DNA of 64,000 nt from Streptomyces umbrinus (GTDB lineage: Bacteria; Actinomycetota; Actinomycetes; Streptomycetales; Streptomycetaceae), in NCBI RefSeq assembly GCF_030817415.1, contig NZ_JAUSZI010000002.1:10453501-10517500 (forward strand), in the 5' to 3' direction. The notes under the pieces were generated by a model. That model did no database searches. It worked only from the letters and a program-made list of their open reading frames with translations, and had not been told where the DNA came from. Positions 44,816 through 55,008 of this stretch are shown in pieces. The first letter of the stretch is position 1, and each line of letters starts with the position of its first letter. Both the position numbers and the translations under genes were made by a program.

Positions 44816-45988
44816 AGCGTCGTCGACTCCTTCCCGCTCGGGGCCGCGACCACGCTCACCGAGCTCGCCCGGGATCCGCATCCGCGACTGGCACAGCTGC
44901 GTGAGCGGGAGCCCGTCTCGTGGCTGCCCGAGCTGGACGGCTGGCTGGTGACCCGGCGGGACCTCGCGCTGCGTGTGATGCGGGACGCGGCGACCTTCAC
45001 GGTCGACGACCCCCGGTTCTCCACCGCTCAGGTCGTCGGGCCGAGCATGCTGTCGCTGGACGGTGACGAGCACACCCGCCACCGCGAGCCCTTCAACCAG
45101 CCCTTCCGCCCGCGCGAGGTCCGTGACGGCTTCGCCTCGTTCATCGAGCGGGAGACCAAGCGGCTCATCACCGAACTGGAACCGGCCGGCGCCGTCGACC
45201 TGCGACGCGCCTTCGCCGGACCGCTCGCGGTCGCCGTCGTGACCGAGGCGCTCGGGCTGGTGGGCACCGACGCGGAGACCGTGCTCTCCTGGTACGACAC
45301 CATCGTGCGGTCGGTCTCCGACATCACCGCCGGACATGAGGCGGCGCCCGCCGGCGCCGCTGCGTATGCGCAACTACGGGCCGCCGTGGAAGCCACCCTC
45401 GCGGACCGGGGCACGTCGTCGCTCCTCGTCTCCGCCGCCGGACGGCTGGCGGTGCCCGAAGTGGCTTCCAACGCGGCGGTCCTGATGTTCGGAGGCATCG
45501 AGACCACCGAGGGGATGATCACCAACGCGCTGCTGCATCTGCTTCATCATCCCGACCAACTCGCCCTGGTCCGGGGCGACTTCGGCCTCCTGGACGGCGC
45601 GATCGAGGAATCGCTGCGCCTCGAACCCGGGGCCGCGGTCGTGGACCGCTACGCCACCTGTGACACCGTCCTCGGCCCGGCCTCGATACGCAAGGGCGAC
45701 CTGGTCACCGTCTCCCTGACGGGCGCCAACCGCGACCCGGCCGTCTTCCCCGACCCCGACCGCTTCGACGTGCGCCGCGAGAACGCGCGCCTCCAACTGG
45801 CCTTCGCCCACGGCCCCCACTACTGCCTCGCCGCACACCTCGCCCGCCTGGAGACCCGGATCGCGCTCCAGCAGCTGCTCGAACGCCTCCCCGCCCTGCG
45901 CCTCGACCCGGAGCACCCCACCACTCCGTACGGTCTGGTCTTCCGCAAGCCGCTCACCCTGCACGTGCTGTGGGACAGGCCCGCCTGA
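44813..45988 (+). CDS. Cytochrome P450
   Basis: A 391-aa soluble P450. The I-helix reads LMFGGIETTEG (oxygen-activation site, with Glu-Thr as in the AGxxT motif), the K-helix ExxR is ESLRLEP, the heme-binding loop is FAHGPHYCLAAHLARLE with the Cys ligand. The start is placed at the second of two duplicated ATGs; the first (44798) adds five residues. No ferredoxin or reductase gene is adjacent, so redox partners come from elsewhere. Substrate unknown; the KDPG aldolase gene converges on it. Confidence 0.9.
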   Translation: MSVVDSFPLGAATTLTELARDPHPRLAQLREREPVSWLPELDGWLVTRRDLALRVMRDAATFTVDDPRFSTAQVVGPSMLSLDGDEHTRHREPFNQPFRPREVRDGFASFIERETKRLITELEPAGAVDLRRAFAGPLAVAVVTEALGLVGTDAETVLSWYDTIVRSVSDITAGHEAAPAGAAAYAQLRAAVEATLADRGTSSLLVSAAGRLAVPEVASNAAVLMFGGIETTEGMITNALLHLLHHPDQLALVRGDFGLLDGAIEESLRLEPGAAVVDRYATCDTVLGPASIRKGDLVTVSLTGANRDPAVFPDPDRFDVRRENARLQLAFAHGPHYCLAAHLARLETRIALQQLLERLPALRLDPEHPTTPYGLVFRKPLTLHVLWDRPA

Positions 45989-46011
45989 GGCTGCCCCCGG
46001 CCGTCATCGAC

Positions 46012-46635
46012 TCATCGACAGGAGTCCGTGAAGGCACGGGCCCGTCGGGTGATCTCCGGCCAGTCCCCGGCGGCCACCAGGGAGGGCGGTACGACGTTCG
46101 AACCGGCGCACACCGCACGTGCCCCGGTGGCGAGGAAGGCGGCCGCGTTGTCCTCGTCGACGCCGCCCGAGGCCACCAGCGGCACGTCCGGGAACGGGCC
46201 GGCCAGATCCCGGAGGTAGCCGGGGCCGAAGGCGCGCGCGGGGAAGATCTTCACCGCGTCGGCGCCGAGGTCGAGCGCCAGCCCGACCTCCGTCGGGGAG
46301 AGGGCACCGAGCACGACCGGCACTCCGGCCGCCGACGCCGCCTTCGCCACGTCCGGGCGGCAGCCGGGGGTGACGAGGTACCTGGCTCCCGCGTCGATCA
46401 GCTCCTCGGCCTGTTCGCCGGTCATCACCGTGCCCGCGCCGATGCCGTCCCCGTCCTCGGCCACCGCCCGTCGCAGGTGCGCGGCGAGTCCGGGGGTGGT
46501 GCGGGTGAACTCGATCCAGCGGATGCCGCCGGCGCGCAGGGCCGCGCACAACGCCGCCGCGTCGGGTATCTCCGGTGCGCGGACGACGGCGATCACGCGG
46601 TCCTTCGACAGCTGGGAGAGGAAGTCGGCGGTCAT
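46012..46635 (-). CDS. eda: KDPG aldolase
   Basis: A 207-aa class I aldolase that splits 2-keto-3-deoxy-6-phosphogluconate into pyruvate and glyceraldehyde-3-phosphate. Family features are RVIAVVRAPE, GIRWIEFTRTTPG (Glu base), GAGTVMTGEQAEE, FLVTPG-like YLVTPGCRPDV, and the Schiff-base Lys in DAVKIFPA. It is the last gene of the hexuronate cluster and performs its final step. Confidence 0.92.
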   Translation of the reverse strand: MTADFLSQLSKDRVIAVVRAPEIPDAAALCAALRAGGIRWIEFTRTTPGLAAHLRRAVAEDGDGIGAGTVMTGEQAEELIDAGARYLVTPGCRPDVAKAASAAGVPVVLGALSPTEVGLALDLGADAVKIFPARAFGPGYLRDLAGPFPDVPLVASGGVDEDNAAAFLATGARAVCAGSNVVPPSLVAAGDWPEITRRARAFTDSCR

Positions 46636-46651
46636 GGGCGGGAGTTCTCCT

Positions 46652-46695
46652 TCGGTGGGCCCGATTCGGTGGGGCCTGGCTCGGTGGGGCCCGGC
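46652..46695. repeat. Three tandem 14-15-bp repeats between eda and kdgK
   Basis: TCGGTGGGCCCGAT, TCGGTGGGGCCTGGC and TCGGTGGGGCCCGGC follow one another immediately upstream of the eda start (17 bases). They sit in the 84-base gap between kdgK and eda and could affect translation of eda. Confidence 0.8.
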
Positions 46696-46719
46696 TCGGG
46701 CTGTTGCACGGCGTTTTCC

Positions 46720-47733
46720 TCAGCGTGGTGCCGGGGCGGCCCACGCGTCGTCGTCCAGGGCGAGGCACCGGTCGGTCTCCGTCCGCGGCGGCATGACGGG
46801 AACGTCGTCCCGGGTCCGCAGCGCGGCGGCGGCCGCCAGATGACCGAGGCGCAGCCGTGACCGTTCGTCGCGGTCCTCCAGGACGCCGGCCAGATAGCCG
46901 GCCGCGAACGCGTCCCCCGCGCCGACCGGTTCGACCACCTTGGTGGGCAGCGAGGGCACGAACGTCCGCACCCCGTCGGCGTACGAGGTCGCTCCGTGCT
47001 CGGCGTCCTTGACGATTACGACGGGTGCGGGAGCGAGCAGGGCCGCGATGTCGTCAGGACGGGCGGTGCCCCACAACTCCTCGGCCTCGTCCCGTCCCAC
47101 GAACACGATGTCCGCGGCGCGGGCGAGCGCCAGCAGGTTTCGCGCGGCGTCCGCATCGCCGCCGCGCCAGAGGGCGGGACGGTGGTTCACGTCGAAGGAG
47201 ACGACCGGACCACGCCCGGCGCGGCCCTCCCGGCCCAGGAGCAGCGCCTCCAACAGGCGGGCACAGCTGTCGGAGACGGCCGCGGCCACGCCCGACAGGT
47301 GCACGATGCGAGCCCGGCGGAGTGCGGGCCGTCCGGCCAGCTCCGGCCCCATCCGGGACGCGGCCGATCCGCCGCGGTAGTAGTGCGTCCGGGTGCGGTC
47401 CGGACCCGGGTCCTTGAAGTAGACGCCGGTCGGCCGCTCAGGATCGGTCTCGACGGCGCTCACGTCCACGCCGCGCGCGGTGAGTTCGGCCAGGATGCGA
47501 CGGGCGAAGGGATCGTCACCGAGTCGGCTCAGCCAGGCGGCGCGGTGCCCGAGTCCGGCCAGTCCGCAGGCGACGTTGGACTCGGCGCCGCCGATGGCCA
47601 TGCTGAGCACGGCCTGCTCGGCGAGGGGGCGGGCGTCCGGCGGACTGAGCACGGCCATCGTCTCGCCGACGCACACGACGTCGGCCACCGGTTCCTGGCT
47701 GTCGGCGGCGAGGGGAGGGTACGGCAGGGACAC
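46720..47733 (-). CDS. kdgK: 2-keto-3-deoxygluconate kinase (PfkB/ribokinase family)
   Basis: A 337-aa sugar kinase. It begins with CVGETMAVLSPPDA, the ribokinase-family glycine pair appears as GGAESNVACGLAGLG, and the catalytic signature near the C-terminus is VEPVGAGDAFAAGYLAG (Asp base). The substrate loop THYYRGGSAAS is typical of KDG kinases. It phosphorylates KDG to KDPG for Eda, encoded next. The GTG at 47733 follows AGGAGA and similarity begins just after it. Confidence 0.9.
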   Translation of the reverse strand: MSLPYPPLAADSQEPVADVVCVGETMAVLSPPDARPLAEQAVLSMAIGGAESNVACGLAGLGHRAAWLSRLGDDPFARRILAELTARGVDVSAVETDPERPTGVYFKDPGPDRTRTHYYRGGSAASRMGPELAGRPALRRARIVHLSGVAAAVSDSCARLLEALLLGREGRAGRGPVVSFDVNHRPALWRGGDADAARNLLALARAADIVFVGRDEAEELWGTARPDDIAALLAPAPVVIVKDAEHGATSYADGVRTFVPSLPTKVVEPVGAGDAFAAGYLAGVLEDRDERSRLRLGHLAAAAALRTRDDVPVMPPRTETDRCLALDDDAWAAPAPR

Positions 47734-47824
47734 GGGATTCTCCTGGCGGACGGGGCGGGACGGGAGTGCGGACTCAATGGCGAGGCGGCGTGGTGGGCGG
47801 GCCCGGGCACAAGGACCCGCCGCG

Positions 47825-48913
47825 TCACAACCCGACGGCTGCGGCGGCTGCGGTGACGTCGGACGTATCGGGTGCATCGGGTATATCTGCCCCAAGTCGC
47901 AACATCACCTTGCTGCTCCCGCTCCCCGGGTCCGCGGCGACGGCGAGCGCCTCCTCGGCCTGGTCCAGCGGGAAGCGGTGGGTGATCAGCGGGGTCACGT
48001 CCAGGCCGTCCCGGAGCGCGAGCAGCGCCTCGTCGATCTCCTCGACGAAACGGTACGAGCCGATCCAGGTGATCTCCCGGGTCACCAGGTCGCCGAGCGC
48101 GGCGGCCACGGCCGTACCGGGCAGGTTGCCCACCTGGACGAGGGTGCCTCCGCGGGCCGTGGCCCGCAGTACGGGACCGAGCGCGGCCGGGGCGCCGGAC
48201 GCCTCGAAGACCACGTCCACGTCCTCGGGCAGCGCGTCACCGGCGGAGAGGTCGCACGTCTCGTCGGCGCCCATGGCGCGGGCGACGGCGAGGGACGACG
48301 AGGCCAGATCGGCGGCGACCACCCGGCCCGCTCCGCGATAGCGCGCGGCGGCGACGACCAGGGAACCGATTGGGCCACAGCCGTTGACCAGGACCGTACG
48401 GCCGCTCAGCTCGGGGGCCCGGCCGACGGCGTGCAGGGCGACGGCCAACGGCTCGGCGAGGGCGCCCTGTTCGGTGCCGACACCGTCCGGCAGCGGCCGG
48501 ACCTGGGCCGCGGGGACCGCCCGGTACTCGCTGAACCCGCCGTCGGTGTGCGGGTCGAAGGCCGCCGAGCCGAAGTAGCGGACGCGCGGGTAGAGGTTGG
48601 TCCGTCCGGCGATCCGCTCGGGAAGGACGCCGTCGCCGACCAGTTGGGCCGGGTGCACGGTGACCGGCTGCCCTTCCCGGAGGCCGGTGACCCCGTTGCC
48701 GAGCGCGGCGACCCGGCCCGCGAACTCGTGCCCGAGCACCAGCGGGTGAGCGAGCGCGGCCGTGCCGGACGCGCCCTTCTTCCAGTACGCGATGTCGGAT
48801 CCGCAGATCCCGCCCCACTCCAGGGCCAGTAGCACCTCGCCCGCGCCCGGTACCGGCCGGGCCCGCTCGTCGACGCGTACGTCGCCGGGACCGTGCACCA
48901 CAACCGCCCTCAT
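47825..48913 (-). CDS. L-idonate-5-dehydrogenase-type MDR dehydrogenase
   Basis: A 362-aa medium-chain dehydrogenase. The catalytic zinc site is present (GGICGSDIAYW, GHEFAGRVAALG), and the Rossmann motif is VLVNGCGPIGSLVVA. The structural-zinc lobe, normally four Cys, is replaced by QLVGDGVLPERIAGRTNLYP; the adjoining RYFGSAAFDPHTDGGF matches L-idonate 5-dehydrogenases. It likely oxidises an aldonate or hexuronate-related substrate feeding the KDG pathway. The ATG overlaps the stop of the MFS gene (ATGA). Confidence 0.85.
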   Translation of the reverse strand: MRAVVVHGPGDVRVDERARPVPGAGEVLLALEWGGICGSDIAYWKKGASGTAALAHPLVLGHEFAGRVAALGNGVTGLREGQPVTVHPAQLVGDGVLPERIAGRTNLYPRVRYFGSAAFDPHTDGGFSEYRAVPAAQVRPLPDGVGTEQGALAEPLAVALHAVGRAPELSGRTVLVNGCGPIGSLVVAAARYRGAGRVVAADLASSSLAVARAMGADETCDLSAGDALPEDVDVVFEASGAPAALGPVLRATARGGTLVQVGNLPGTAVAAALGDLVTREITWIGSYRFVEEIDEALLALRDGLDVTPLITHRFPLDQAEEALAVAADPGSGSSKVMLRLGADIPDAPDTSDVTAAAAAVGL

Positions 48914-50316
48914 ACGGCGTCCTCCAGCCGGACCAGATCGCGTCCGCGTGTCTCGGGCGCGAGGAACGCGCTGACGAAGGTGATGAGTGAGTAGACGACG
49001 AGCATCGCCGCGATGGGCCACCAGCTGCCGGTGACGGCCGTGAGCGTGGCCGCGAGGACCGGTCCGATCGCCGTGGCGAGGATGCCGCCGATCTCCTTGG
49101 CGAGCGCGAGCTGGGTGAACCGGGTGCGGGAGCCGAAGAGTTCGGCCATCGTGACGCTCTCCAGCGAGAACAGCCCGAGGACGCCGACGTTCAGGCCGAG
49201 GACCATGCCGAGCATGATGCCCGGGGTCGAGCCGGAGGTGATGAGGAGCATCACCGGGAAGGCGAGGACGACGGTCAGAGCCGAGAGCGCGAGGTAGATC
49301 ACGCGGCGTCCGAAGCGGTCGCCCAGCAGACCGATCACGGGCACGGTGGCGAAGCCCACCAGCGAGCCGTACACGATCGCGTCCGTCGGTACGGACCGGC
49401 CGACCGCGAGGTTGGTGGCGATGTAGCCGACCAGGAACGTCTGCATCAGTCCGGAGTTGCCCGCTTGGCCGAAGCGCAGCCCCAGCGCGAGGAAGAACGC
49501 CTTGCCCTTGCGCTGGCGGATGCCCGCCGCCAGGACGCTGCCCTTGTGTTCGTCCGACGTGGCGATCACGGACTCGACCTCGTCACGGGCCAGCGCCACA
49601 CCGTCGACCACGTCGGGGCGCTCCTCGAAGACCGGGCTCTCCTTGAGACTGCGGCGGATCCAGACCGCGAAGATCATCAACCCGAAGCTCAGCAGGAAGG
49701 GCAACCTCCAGCCCCAGGACAGCAGTTGGTCCTCGCTGAGCACGGCGAGCAGGATGGCCCACAGACCGGAGGCGGCGAGCGTCCCGGAGTTCGTGCCGAG
49801 CGACACCAGCGAGGAGATCAGCCCGCGCTTCTTCACGGGCGCGTACTCGGCCAGCATCACGGTCGCTCCGGCGATCTCGGCCCCCGCGCCGAAACCCTGC
49901 ACCAGGCGCAGCACGACGAGCAGGATCGGCGCGAGGATGCCGATGGTGGCGTAGGTGGGCAGGGCGCCGATCAGGGTGGTTGAGGCGCCCATCAGCAGGA
50001 TCGTGAGGAACAGGACCTTCTTGCGGCCGATCCGGTCGCCCATCCGCCCGAAGTAGACGGCGCCGGCGAGCCGGGCGACGTATCCGACGCCGTAGGTGGC
50101 CATCGCGGCGATGAGCCCGATGGCGGGGCTGACGTCCGGGAAGAAGATCTTGTTGAAGACGATCGCGGCGGCCAGCGAGTAGAGCTGGAAGTCCATGAAC
50201 TCCATGGCCGTGCCGAGCCAGCCCGAGACGGCGGCCCGGGTCAGATCGCGGGTGCTGCGCTGAGCGGATGGCGTCTGCTGAGCGGCTATGACGCTGTCCT
50301 TCATCGTGAACTCCAT
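48910..50316 (-). CDS. MFS transporter (metabolite:H+ symporter type)
   Basis: A 468-aa twelve-helix transporter. The MFS signature after helix 2 is GRMGDRIGRKKVLFLT and its repeat in the second half is GLLGDRFGRRVIYL. WLGTAMEFMDFQLYS near the N-terminus and a charged central loop place it in the metabolite:H+ symporter subgroup. Its place between dehydrogenase genes of the hexuronate pathway suggests import of a sugar acid. Start at 50316 or the in-frame ATG 50304. Confidence 0.9.
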   Translation of the reverse strand: MEFTMKDSVIAAQQTPSAQRSTRDLTRAAVSGWLGTAMEFMDFQLYSLAAAIVFNKIFFPDVSPAIGLIAAMATYGVGYVARLAGAVYFGRMGDRIGRKKVLFLTILLMGASTTLIGALPTYATIGILAPILLVVLRLVQGFGAGAEIAGATVMLAEYAPVKKRGLISSLVSLGTNSGTLAASGLWAILLAVLSEDQLLSWGWRLPFLLSFGLMIFAVWIRRSLKESPVFEERPDVVDGVALARDEVESVIATSDEHKGSVLAAGIRQRKGKAFFLALGLRFGQAGNSGLMQTFLVGYIATNLAVGRSVPTDAIVYGSLVGFATVPVIGLLGDRFGRRVIYLALSALTVVLAFPVMLLITSGSTPGIMLGMVLGLNVGVLGLFSLESVTMAELFGSRTRFTQLALAKEIGGILATAIGPVLAATLTAVTGSWWPIAAMLVVYSLITFVSAFLAPETRGRDLVRLEDAV

Positions 50317-50391
50317 TGTTCGGCGAACGATGTTCGGGGACGGGGGGAAGCAGCGGGGAGGGACTGGGGAAGCTGAGGGAACGGACCTGGA

Positions 50392-51837
50392 TCAGAGCTC
50401 GACGCGGCCGGCCCGCAGCGCGGGGAGCCGGTCCGCGACGGCGCCGGTGAGCGCTTCGTCGTCCGCCAGGTCCGCCGCGCCGAGCACGCGCAGCAGCGCG
50501 CGTACGGTCTCGGCGGGACGGGTCGCGGGCTCCCAGCAGGCGGTGAGCGCCTCGGCGGCGGGATCGGTGGGTGCGTCGGCCCGGCGGGTGCTGTCCGCCC
50601 AGGCGGCGAGGGCGAGTTCGAGGACCGAGGTGCTCGCGCCGCGGGCCCGCAGTTCGCGCAGGGCCGGCAGCCAGCGTTCCGTGATCTTCAGTGATCCGTC
50701 GGAGCCGATCTGCCGCAGCAGGTGGTGCATGGCGGGATTGCGGAAACGTACGACGAGATCGTCGGCGTACGCGACCGGATCGGGGCCGTCGGCCGGGAGG
50801 GTGGGGTCTACCTCCGCGCACAGCGCCAGTACGAGGCGCTCGCCCCAGTCCGCCGCCATGGTCTCGGCGATCGTGGTGAGCCCCGCGGCGCTGCCGAGGT
50901 AGGCGAGGGCGGAGTGGGAGCCGTTGAGCAGCCGCAGCTTGGTGAGCTGGTAGGGCGCGACGTCCGGCACGAACAGGGCGCCGTCGAGCTCCCAGGGCGG
51001 CCGGGGCGCGGCGAAGGAGTCCTCCAGCACCCACTGCCGGTACGGCTCGCCCGTCACGGGGAGGGTGTCGCGCACCCCGAGCGCGACGACGGCCGCCGCC
51101 CGGTCGGCCTCGCTCGTGGCGGGCACGATCCGGTCCACGACGGTCGCGGGGAAGGCGACGGCCTCGGCCATCCGGTCCAGGATCTCCGCACGGTCCGGCC
51201 AGGCCGACGCACGGATGTAGTCGTGGATCACACGGCTCAGCGCTGCGCCGTTGTCGGCCATGTTGTCGCAGGACACGACATTGACCGGGGGAGCGCCCGC
51301 CCGCATCCGCGCGGCCAGCCCGGCGGCCAGCCGTCCGACCACCGTGGTGAGTGGCCCGTCGGGGCCCGCGGCGAGGTCGGCGGCTACCGGTCCGGCCGCG
51401 GTGTCGAGGCCGCCCGTCGACGGGGAACGGTGATAGCCCTTCTCCGTCACGGTCAACGTCACCACCGTCACCTCGGGGTCGGCGAGCAGGGCGTCGACGG
51501 TCCTGGCATCGGGGCCCATGGCCAGCGCACCGACGACCGAGCCCACGACACGCGTGCGGTGCCCGTCCGGACGGCGTTCGGTGAGCGAGTACAGACAGTC
51601 CTGGTCCCGCAGGGCGCGCACGGTCGCGGCCGACCGGGGCGCGACCGCGGTGATGCCCCAGGGCTCGCCCGAGCGCGCGGCGGCCTGCTCGGTGAACACG
51701 GCCTGGTGCGCCCGGTGGAAGGCCCCGAGCCCGAAGTGGACGACACGGGTGCGCAGTTCGGCCGGATCGACGGCGGGCCGCTGCTCGGGTGGGAGCCGGA
51801 GGAGGGCCTCACGGCTCAACAGGTCGTCGGCGCTCAC
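50392..51837 (-). CDS. Mannitol dehydrogenase-family protein, likely fructuronate reductase
   Basis: A 481-aa long-chain polyol dehydrogenase. [18 protein letters not shown] is the NAD-binding start; [15 protein letters not shown] and DRIVPAT precede the catalytic segment [17 protein letters not shown] (Lys, Asn, His). Members are mannitol dehydrogenase, fructuronate reductase (UxuB) and tagaturonate reductase; adjacency to ManD favours reduction of D-fructuronate to D-mannonate. The GTG start overlaps the ManD stop. Confidence 0.87.
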   Translation of the reverse strand: MSADDLLSREALLRLPPEQRPAVDPAELRTRVVHFGLGAFHRAHQAVFTEQAAARSGEPWGITAVAPRSAATVRALRDQDCLYSLTERRPDGHRTRVVGSVVGALAMGPDARTVDALLADPEVTVVTLTVTEKGYHRSPSTGGLDTAAGPVAADLAAGPDGPLTTVVGRLAAGLAARMRAGAPPVNVVSCDNMADNGAALSRVIHDYIRASAWPDRAEILDRMAEAVAFPATVVDRIVPATSEADRAAAVVALGVRDTLPVTGEPYRQWVLEDSFAAPRPPWELDGALFVPDVAPYQLTKLRLLNGSHSALAYLGSAAGLTTIAETMAADWGERLVLALCAEVDPTLPADGPDPVAYADDLVVRFRNPAMHHLLRQIGSDGSLKITERWLPALRELRARGASTSVLELALAAWADSTRRADAPTDPAAEALTACWEPATRPAETVRALLRVLGAADLADDEALTGAVADRLPALRAGRVEL

Positions 51838-53042
51838 CAGTCGTGCACCGACCCGTCGAGACGGCGGGCGACCGGGAGGTAGCGCCGCTGGTAGGGGAAG
51901 CGCTCGGCGGCCTTCTCGTCGTACTCGACGCCGAGGCCCGGCTCCTCGGAGGGGTGCAGCATGCCGTCGGCGAAGGTCACCCCCGTACGGAACACCTCGG
52001 CGGTCTCGTCGGGGTGGCCCATGTGCTCCTGGATACCGAAGTTCGGCACGGTGATGTCGACGTGCACGGCGGCCGCCATGCTGACGGGGGAGAGGTCGGT
52101 CGCCCCATGGGATCCGGTCCGCACCTGGTAGAGCGCGGCGAGGTCGAAGATCCGCCGCAGGTGGGTGATCCCGCCGGCGTGGACGACGGTGGTGCGTACG
52201 TAGTCGATGAGCTGCTCGGTGATCAGGTGCTGGACGTCCCAGATCGAGTTCATCACCTCGCCGACCGCGATCGGCGTCGTGGTGTGCTGCCGGATGAGCC
52301 GGAATGACTCCTGGTTCTCGGCCGGGGTCGGGTCCTCCATCCAGAACAGCCGGCACCCCTCCACGCTCTTGCCGAACCGGGCCGCCTCGATCGGGGTCAG
52401 CCGGTGATGGACGTCGTGCAGCAGGTGGAAGCCGAAACCGAAGCGCTCCCGCACCGCTTCCAGATAGGTGGGTGCGAAGCCGAGATAGGCCTCGGTGTCC
52501 CAGGGCTGCTCGTCGGGCAGCTCGGTCGCGGCCGGCTCGTAGACCTTGCCCTTGCGCACGCCGTACGTGCCGCCGACCTCGGGCACGGCGGCCTGCGCCC
52601 GTACGGCCTTGTAGCCCAGCTCCAGATAGCGCTCGACGTCGTCCAGCAGTGAGGGTGTGTCGGTGCCGCTGGCGTGCGAGTAGACCAGCACGCCGTCGCG
52701 GGACCGGCCGCCGAGGAGCTGGTAGACGGGCAGCCCGGCGGTCTTGCCCTTGATGTCCCACAGGGCGGTGTCGACGGCGGCGATCGCGGTCATGGTGACC
52801 GGCCCGCGCCGCCAGTAGGCACCCTTGTAGAGGTACTGCCACATGTCCTCGATGCGGGCGGGGTCCTTGCCGATCAGCAGGGGAACCACGTGGTCGCGCA
52901 GATAGCTCGCCACGGACAGTTCACGACCGTTGAGCGTGGCGTCACCGAGCCCGGTCACCCCGTCCGTGGTGGTGATGCGCAGTGTGACGAAGGTACGGCC
53001 GGGGGAGGCGACGAACACCTCGACGCGTTCGATCTTGCTCAC
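51834..53042 (-). CDS. manD: D-mannonate dehydratase (enolase superfamily, ManD/RspA type)
   Basis: A 402-aa enolase-superfamily enzyme that removes water from D-mannonate to give 2-keto-3-deoxygluconate. The capping domain runs to about residue 115; the barrel has metal ligands in [15 protein letters not shown] (Asp), [12 protein letters not shown] (Glu) and [10 protein letters not shown] (Glu), and the catalytic His in [12 protein letters not shown]. Sequence and length fit ManD. The start is a GTG at 53042; the divergent GntR gene and its palindrome lie directly upstream. First gene of the pathway operon. Confidence 0.9.
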   Translation of the reverse strand: MSKIERVEVFVASPGRTFVTLRITTTDGVTGLGDATLNGRELSVASYLRDHVVPLLIGKDPARIEDMWQYLYKGAYWRRGPVTMTAIAAVDTALWDIKGKTAGLPVYQLLGGRSRDGVLVYSHASGTDTPSLLDDVERYLELGYKAVRAQAAVPEVGGTYGVRKGKVYEPAATELPDEQPWDTEAYLGFAPTYLEAVRERFGFGFHLLHDVHHRLTPIEAARFGKSVEGCRLFWMEDPTPAENQESFRLIRQHTTTPIAVGEVMNSIWDVQHLITEQLIDYVRTTVVHAGGITHLRRIFDLAALYQVRTGSHGATDLSPVSMAAAVHVDITVPNFGIQEHMGHPDETAEVFRTGVTFADGMLHPSEEPGLGVEYDEKAAERFPYQRRYLPVARRLDGSVHDW

Positions 53043-53063
53043 AGGTACTCCTTGGTCGCGAAG

Positions 53064-53079
53064 TGCTTGTATACAAGCA
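53064..53079. promoter_or_regulatory. GntR operator palindrome
   Basis: TGCTTGTATACAAGCA is a perfect 16-bp palindrome, 22 bases upstream of the manD start and 54 bases upstream of the divergent gntR start. GntR/FadR-type regulators bind this kind of compact symmetric site. A related half site, ATACTTGTGCC, follows at about 53099-53109. Confidence 0.8.
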
Positions 53080-53132
53080 TCTGTCGCGCAGCAAGGCAAT
53101 ACTTGTGCCGCAGCCCTACGTACGATGTGCAC

Positions 53133-53843
53133 ATGGCTCAAACGAACGGGCGGACGAGTCGGCGCGATATCTATCTGAAATTGCGTCAGTTGGTCCTGAC
53201 CCTCGAACTTCCCCCGGGCGCGGCCCTCTCGGAGAACGAACTCGCCGCGTCGCTGGGCGTCAGCCGCACGCCCGTGCGGGAGAGCCTGATCCTGCTCGCC
53301 CAGGAGGGCCTGGTGCAGGTCTTCCCGAAGATCGGGTCGTTCGTGTCGCGGGTGGATCCGGCGCAGGTCGCCGACGCGCAGTTCCTCCGGGAGGCGGTGG
53401 AGCTGGCATCGCTCGACGATCTTCCGGAGCGGCTCGACCCCGCGGTCGTCGAGGAGCTGCGGGGCAACCTGAACCGCCAGCGGCGCGCGGACCTCGACCT
53501 GGAGGAGTTCTTCGATCTGGACGAGGCGTTCCACCAGGGCCTGATGCGCCTGAGCGGTCACGGCAACGTGTGGACCACCGTCGCCGCGGCGAAGGGCCAC
53601 CTGGACCGGGCCCGGCGCCTCGGCCTGCACGAGAACGTGTCCCCGGCCGTCTTCGCCGCCCAGCACCACGAGATCTTCGAGGCGATCGTCGGCGGGAACG
53701 TCCCGCTCGCCCGCACGGCCATGCGTACGCACCTGCGGGCCGTCTTCAGCGACATCGAACGCATCCGCGCGCACTCGCCGGAACTGTTCGCCACCGACGC
53801 CTCGACGGTGCCCGTGCGACGCAACGTCGTCGTCTGGGAGTGA
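53133..53843 (+). CDS. GntR/FCD-family regulator of the hexuronate cluster
   Basis: A 236-aa regulator: GntR winged helix ([30 protein letters not shown], about residues 31-60) and a helical FCD ligand domain with metal-binding pattern [18 protein letters not shown] and RTHLRAVF. UxuR and ExuR belong to the same group and respond to hexuronates. It faces the manD operon across 90 bases containing a perfect palindrome, so it most likely represses the pathway until a uronate intermediate binds. Confidence 0.92.
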   Translation: MAQTNGRTSRRDIYLKLRQLVLTLELPPGAALSENELAASLGVSRTPVRESLILLAQEGLVQVFPKIGSFVSRVDPAQVADAQFLREAVELASLDDLPERLDPAVVEELRGNLNRQRRADLDLEEFFDLDEAFHQGLMRLSGHGNVWTTVAAAKGHLDRARRLGLHENVSPAVFAAQHHEIFEAIVGGNVPLARTAMRTHLRAVFSDIERIRAHSPELFATDASTVPVRRNVVVWE

Positions 53844-53957
53844 CCCCGCCGAGTCCCTCGCCCCTCGCCCCGGCCTCGGAAAATGCTTCCCGTCTGCAAC
53901 CAATACACTGCGGCGACGCGTCCGTCACTTCAGCCGCGAATCGGGGGAGCCGCAGAG

Positions 53958-54923
53958 ATGAACGCCTGGAACCCGCAGGGGCCGCCGCCGTACGACCCGC
54001 ACGGTGGCAATATGCCCCCGCAGCCCCAGGGTCCGTACCCGTACAACACCGCACCGCCGCCCGGCGGTTACCCGCCCAACGCCCCGTATCCCAATGCCCC
54101 GTATCCCAGCGGCCCGTATCCCTATCCTCCGCAGCCCGGCCCGCCGTACCCGGGGCCGCTGCCCCCGCGTCGCGTGGGACCGCTCGGGCGGCTCTGGCGC
54201 ACAGCGGGGCCCATCGCGATCGGGCGCAAGGTCTTCACGCCGTCGCGGCCGGGCCGGGTGGACGACGAGGTGGTCGCCCGCATCCAGAAGATTCGCACCA
54301 TCGTCGGCCTGTGTGCCGTTGTGTGGGTGACGATCTCCTACAAACTTGCCGAGTCCGCTGGGGACATCGCGAGCGACCGCGGAAACCAGGCCTGGAACAA
54401 CGTACTTGTGCTCGCGGTGACCTTCCCGGTGGCCGTCGGTGTGCTGATCGCCGCGGCCCGGCCGCCGGCCCGTCAGGAGTTGCTGCGCCGCACCGCGAAG
54501 CCCTTCGGTTCGATCCTGGCCATCATGGGCGCCATGTTCGTGTTCCCCGCGGGCGTGCTCACGGGTTTCGTCAGCGGGAGGTTCGCCACCAATCCCGCGA
54601 TGACGGTGGTCACGGTGGTCGTCATACTGCTCACGATCGTCTGGGTCCTCCCGTTCGTCTTCTACGGCATCGGCGTGTCCCTCGTCCATGTCTTCCGCAC
54701 CGCGGACATCCATGAGACGGTGCCGCCGCTGCTGGCCATCACGCTCGTGTGGGAGATGGCATTGGTGGACATGTTCACAGGGGCCTACGACACCCTGCCG
54801 GGGCCCGTCCGGATCGTTGTCACGCTCGGCGCGCCGCTGTCGGTCACCGCGGTGGGCCTCTGGGAACTGCGCCGCCTGCGTACCAACTACGGCCTCACAC
54901 TGCGCGGCGCGCTCATGCGCTGA
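53958..54923 (+). CDS. Membrane protein with Pro/Tyr-rich N-terminus
   Basis: A 321-aa protein. The first 75 residues are low-complexity Pro/Tyr/Gly repeats (PNAPYPNAPYPSGPYPYPP), followed by a basic patch and about five membrane helices between residues 110 and 300. The ATG at 53958 follows GGGGGAGCCGCAGAG. Proline-rich cytoplasmic tails like this are common in Streptomyces membrane proteins and often mediate protein interactions. I do not recognise the membrane domain. Confidence 0.75.
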   Translation: MNAWNPQGPPPYDPHGGNMPPQPQGPYPYNTAPPPGGYPPNAPYPNAPYPSGPYPYPPQPGPPYPGPLPPRRVGPLGRLWRTAGPIAIGRKVFTPSRPGRVDDEVVARIQKIRTIVGLCAVVWVTISYKLAESAGDIASDRGNQAWNNVLVLAVTFPVAVGVLIAAARPPARQELLRRTAKPFGSILAIMGAMFVFPAGVLTGFVSGRFATNPAMTVVTVVVILLTIVWVLPFVFYGIGVSLVHVFRTADIHETVPPLLAITLVWEMALVDMFTGAYDTLPGPVRIVVTLGAPLSVTAVGLWELRRLRTNYGLTLRGALMR

Positions 54924-55008
54924 GTGCGCAGATCCCCGGGAGGGGTCCCGGGGGCGGGGCCGCACCATGCCGACATCGAGACTCGTTCTGCGACCGGGGG
55001 AGACCAGG

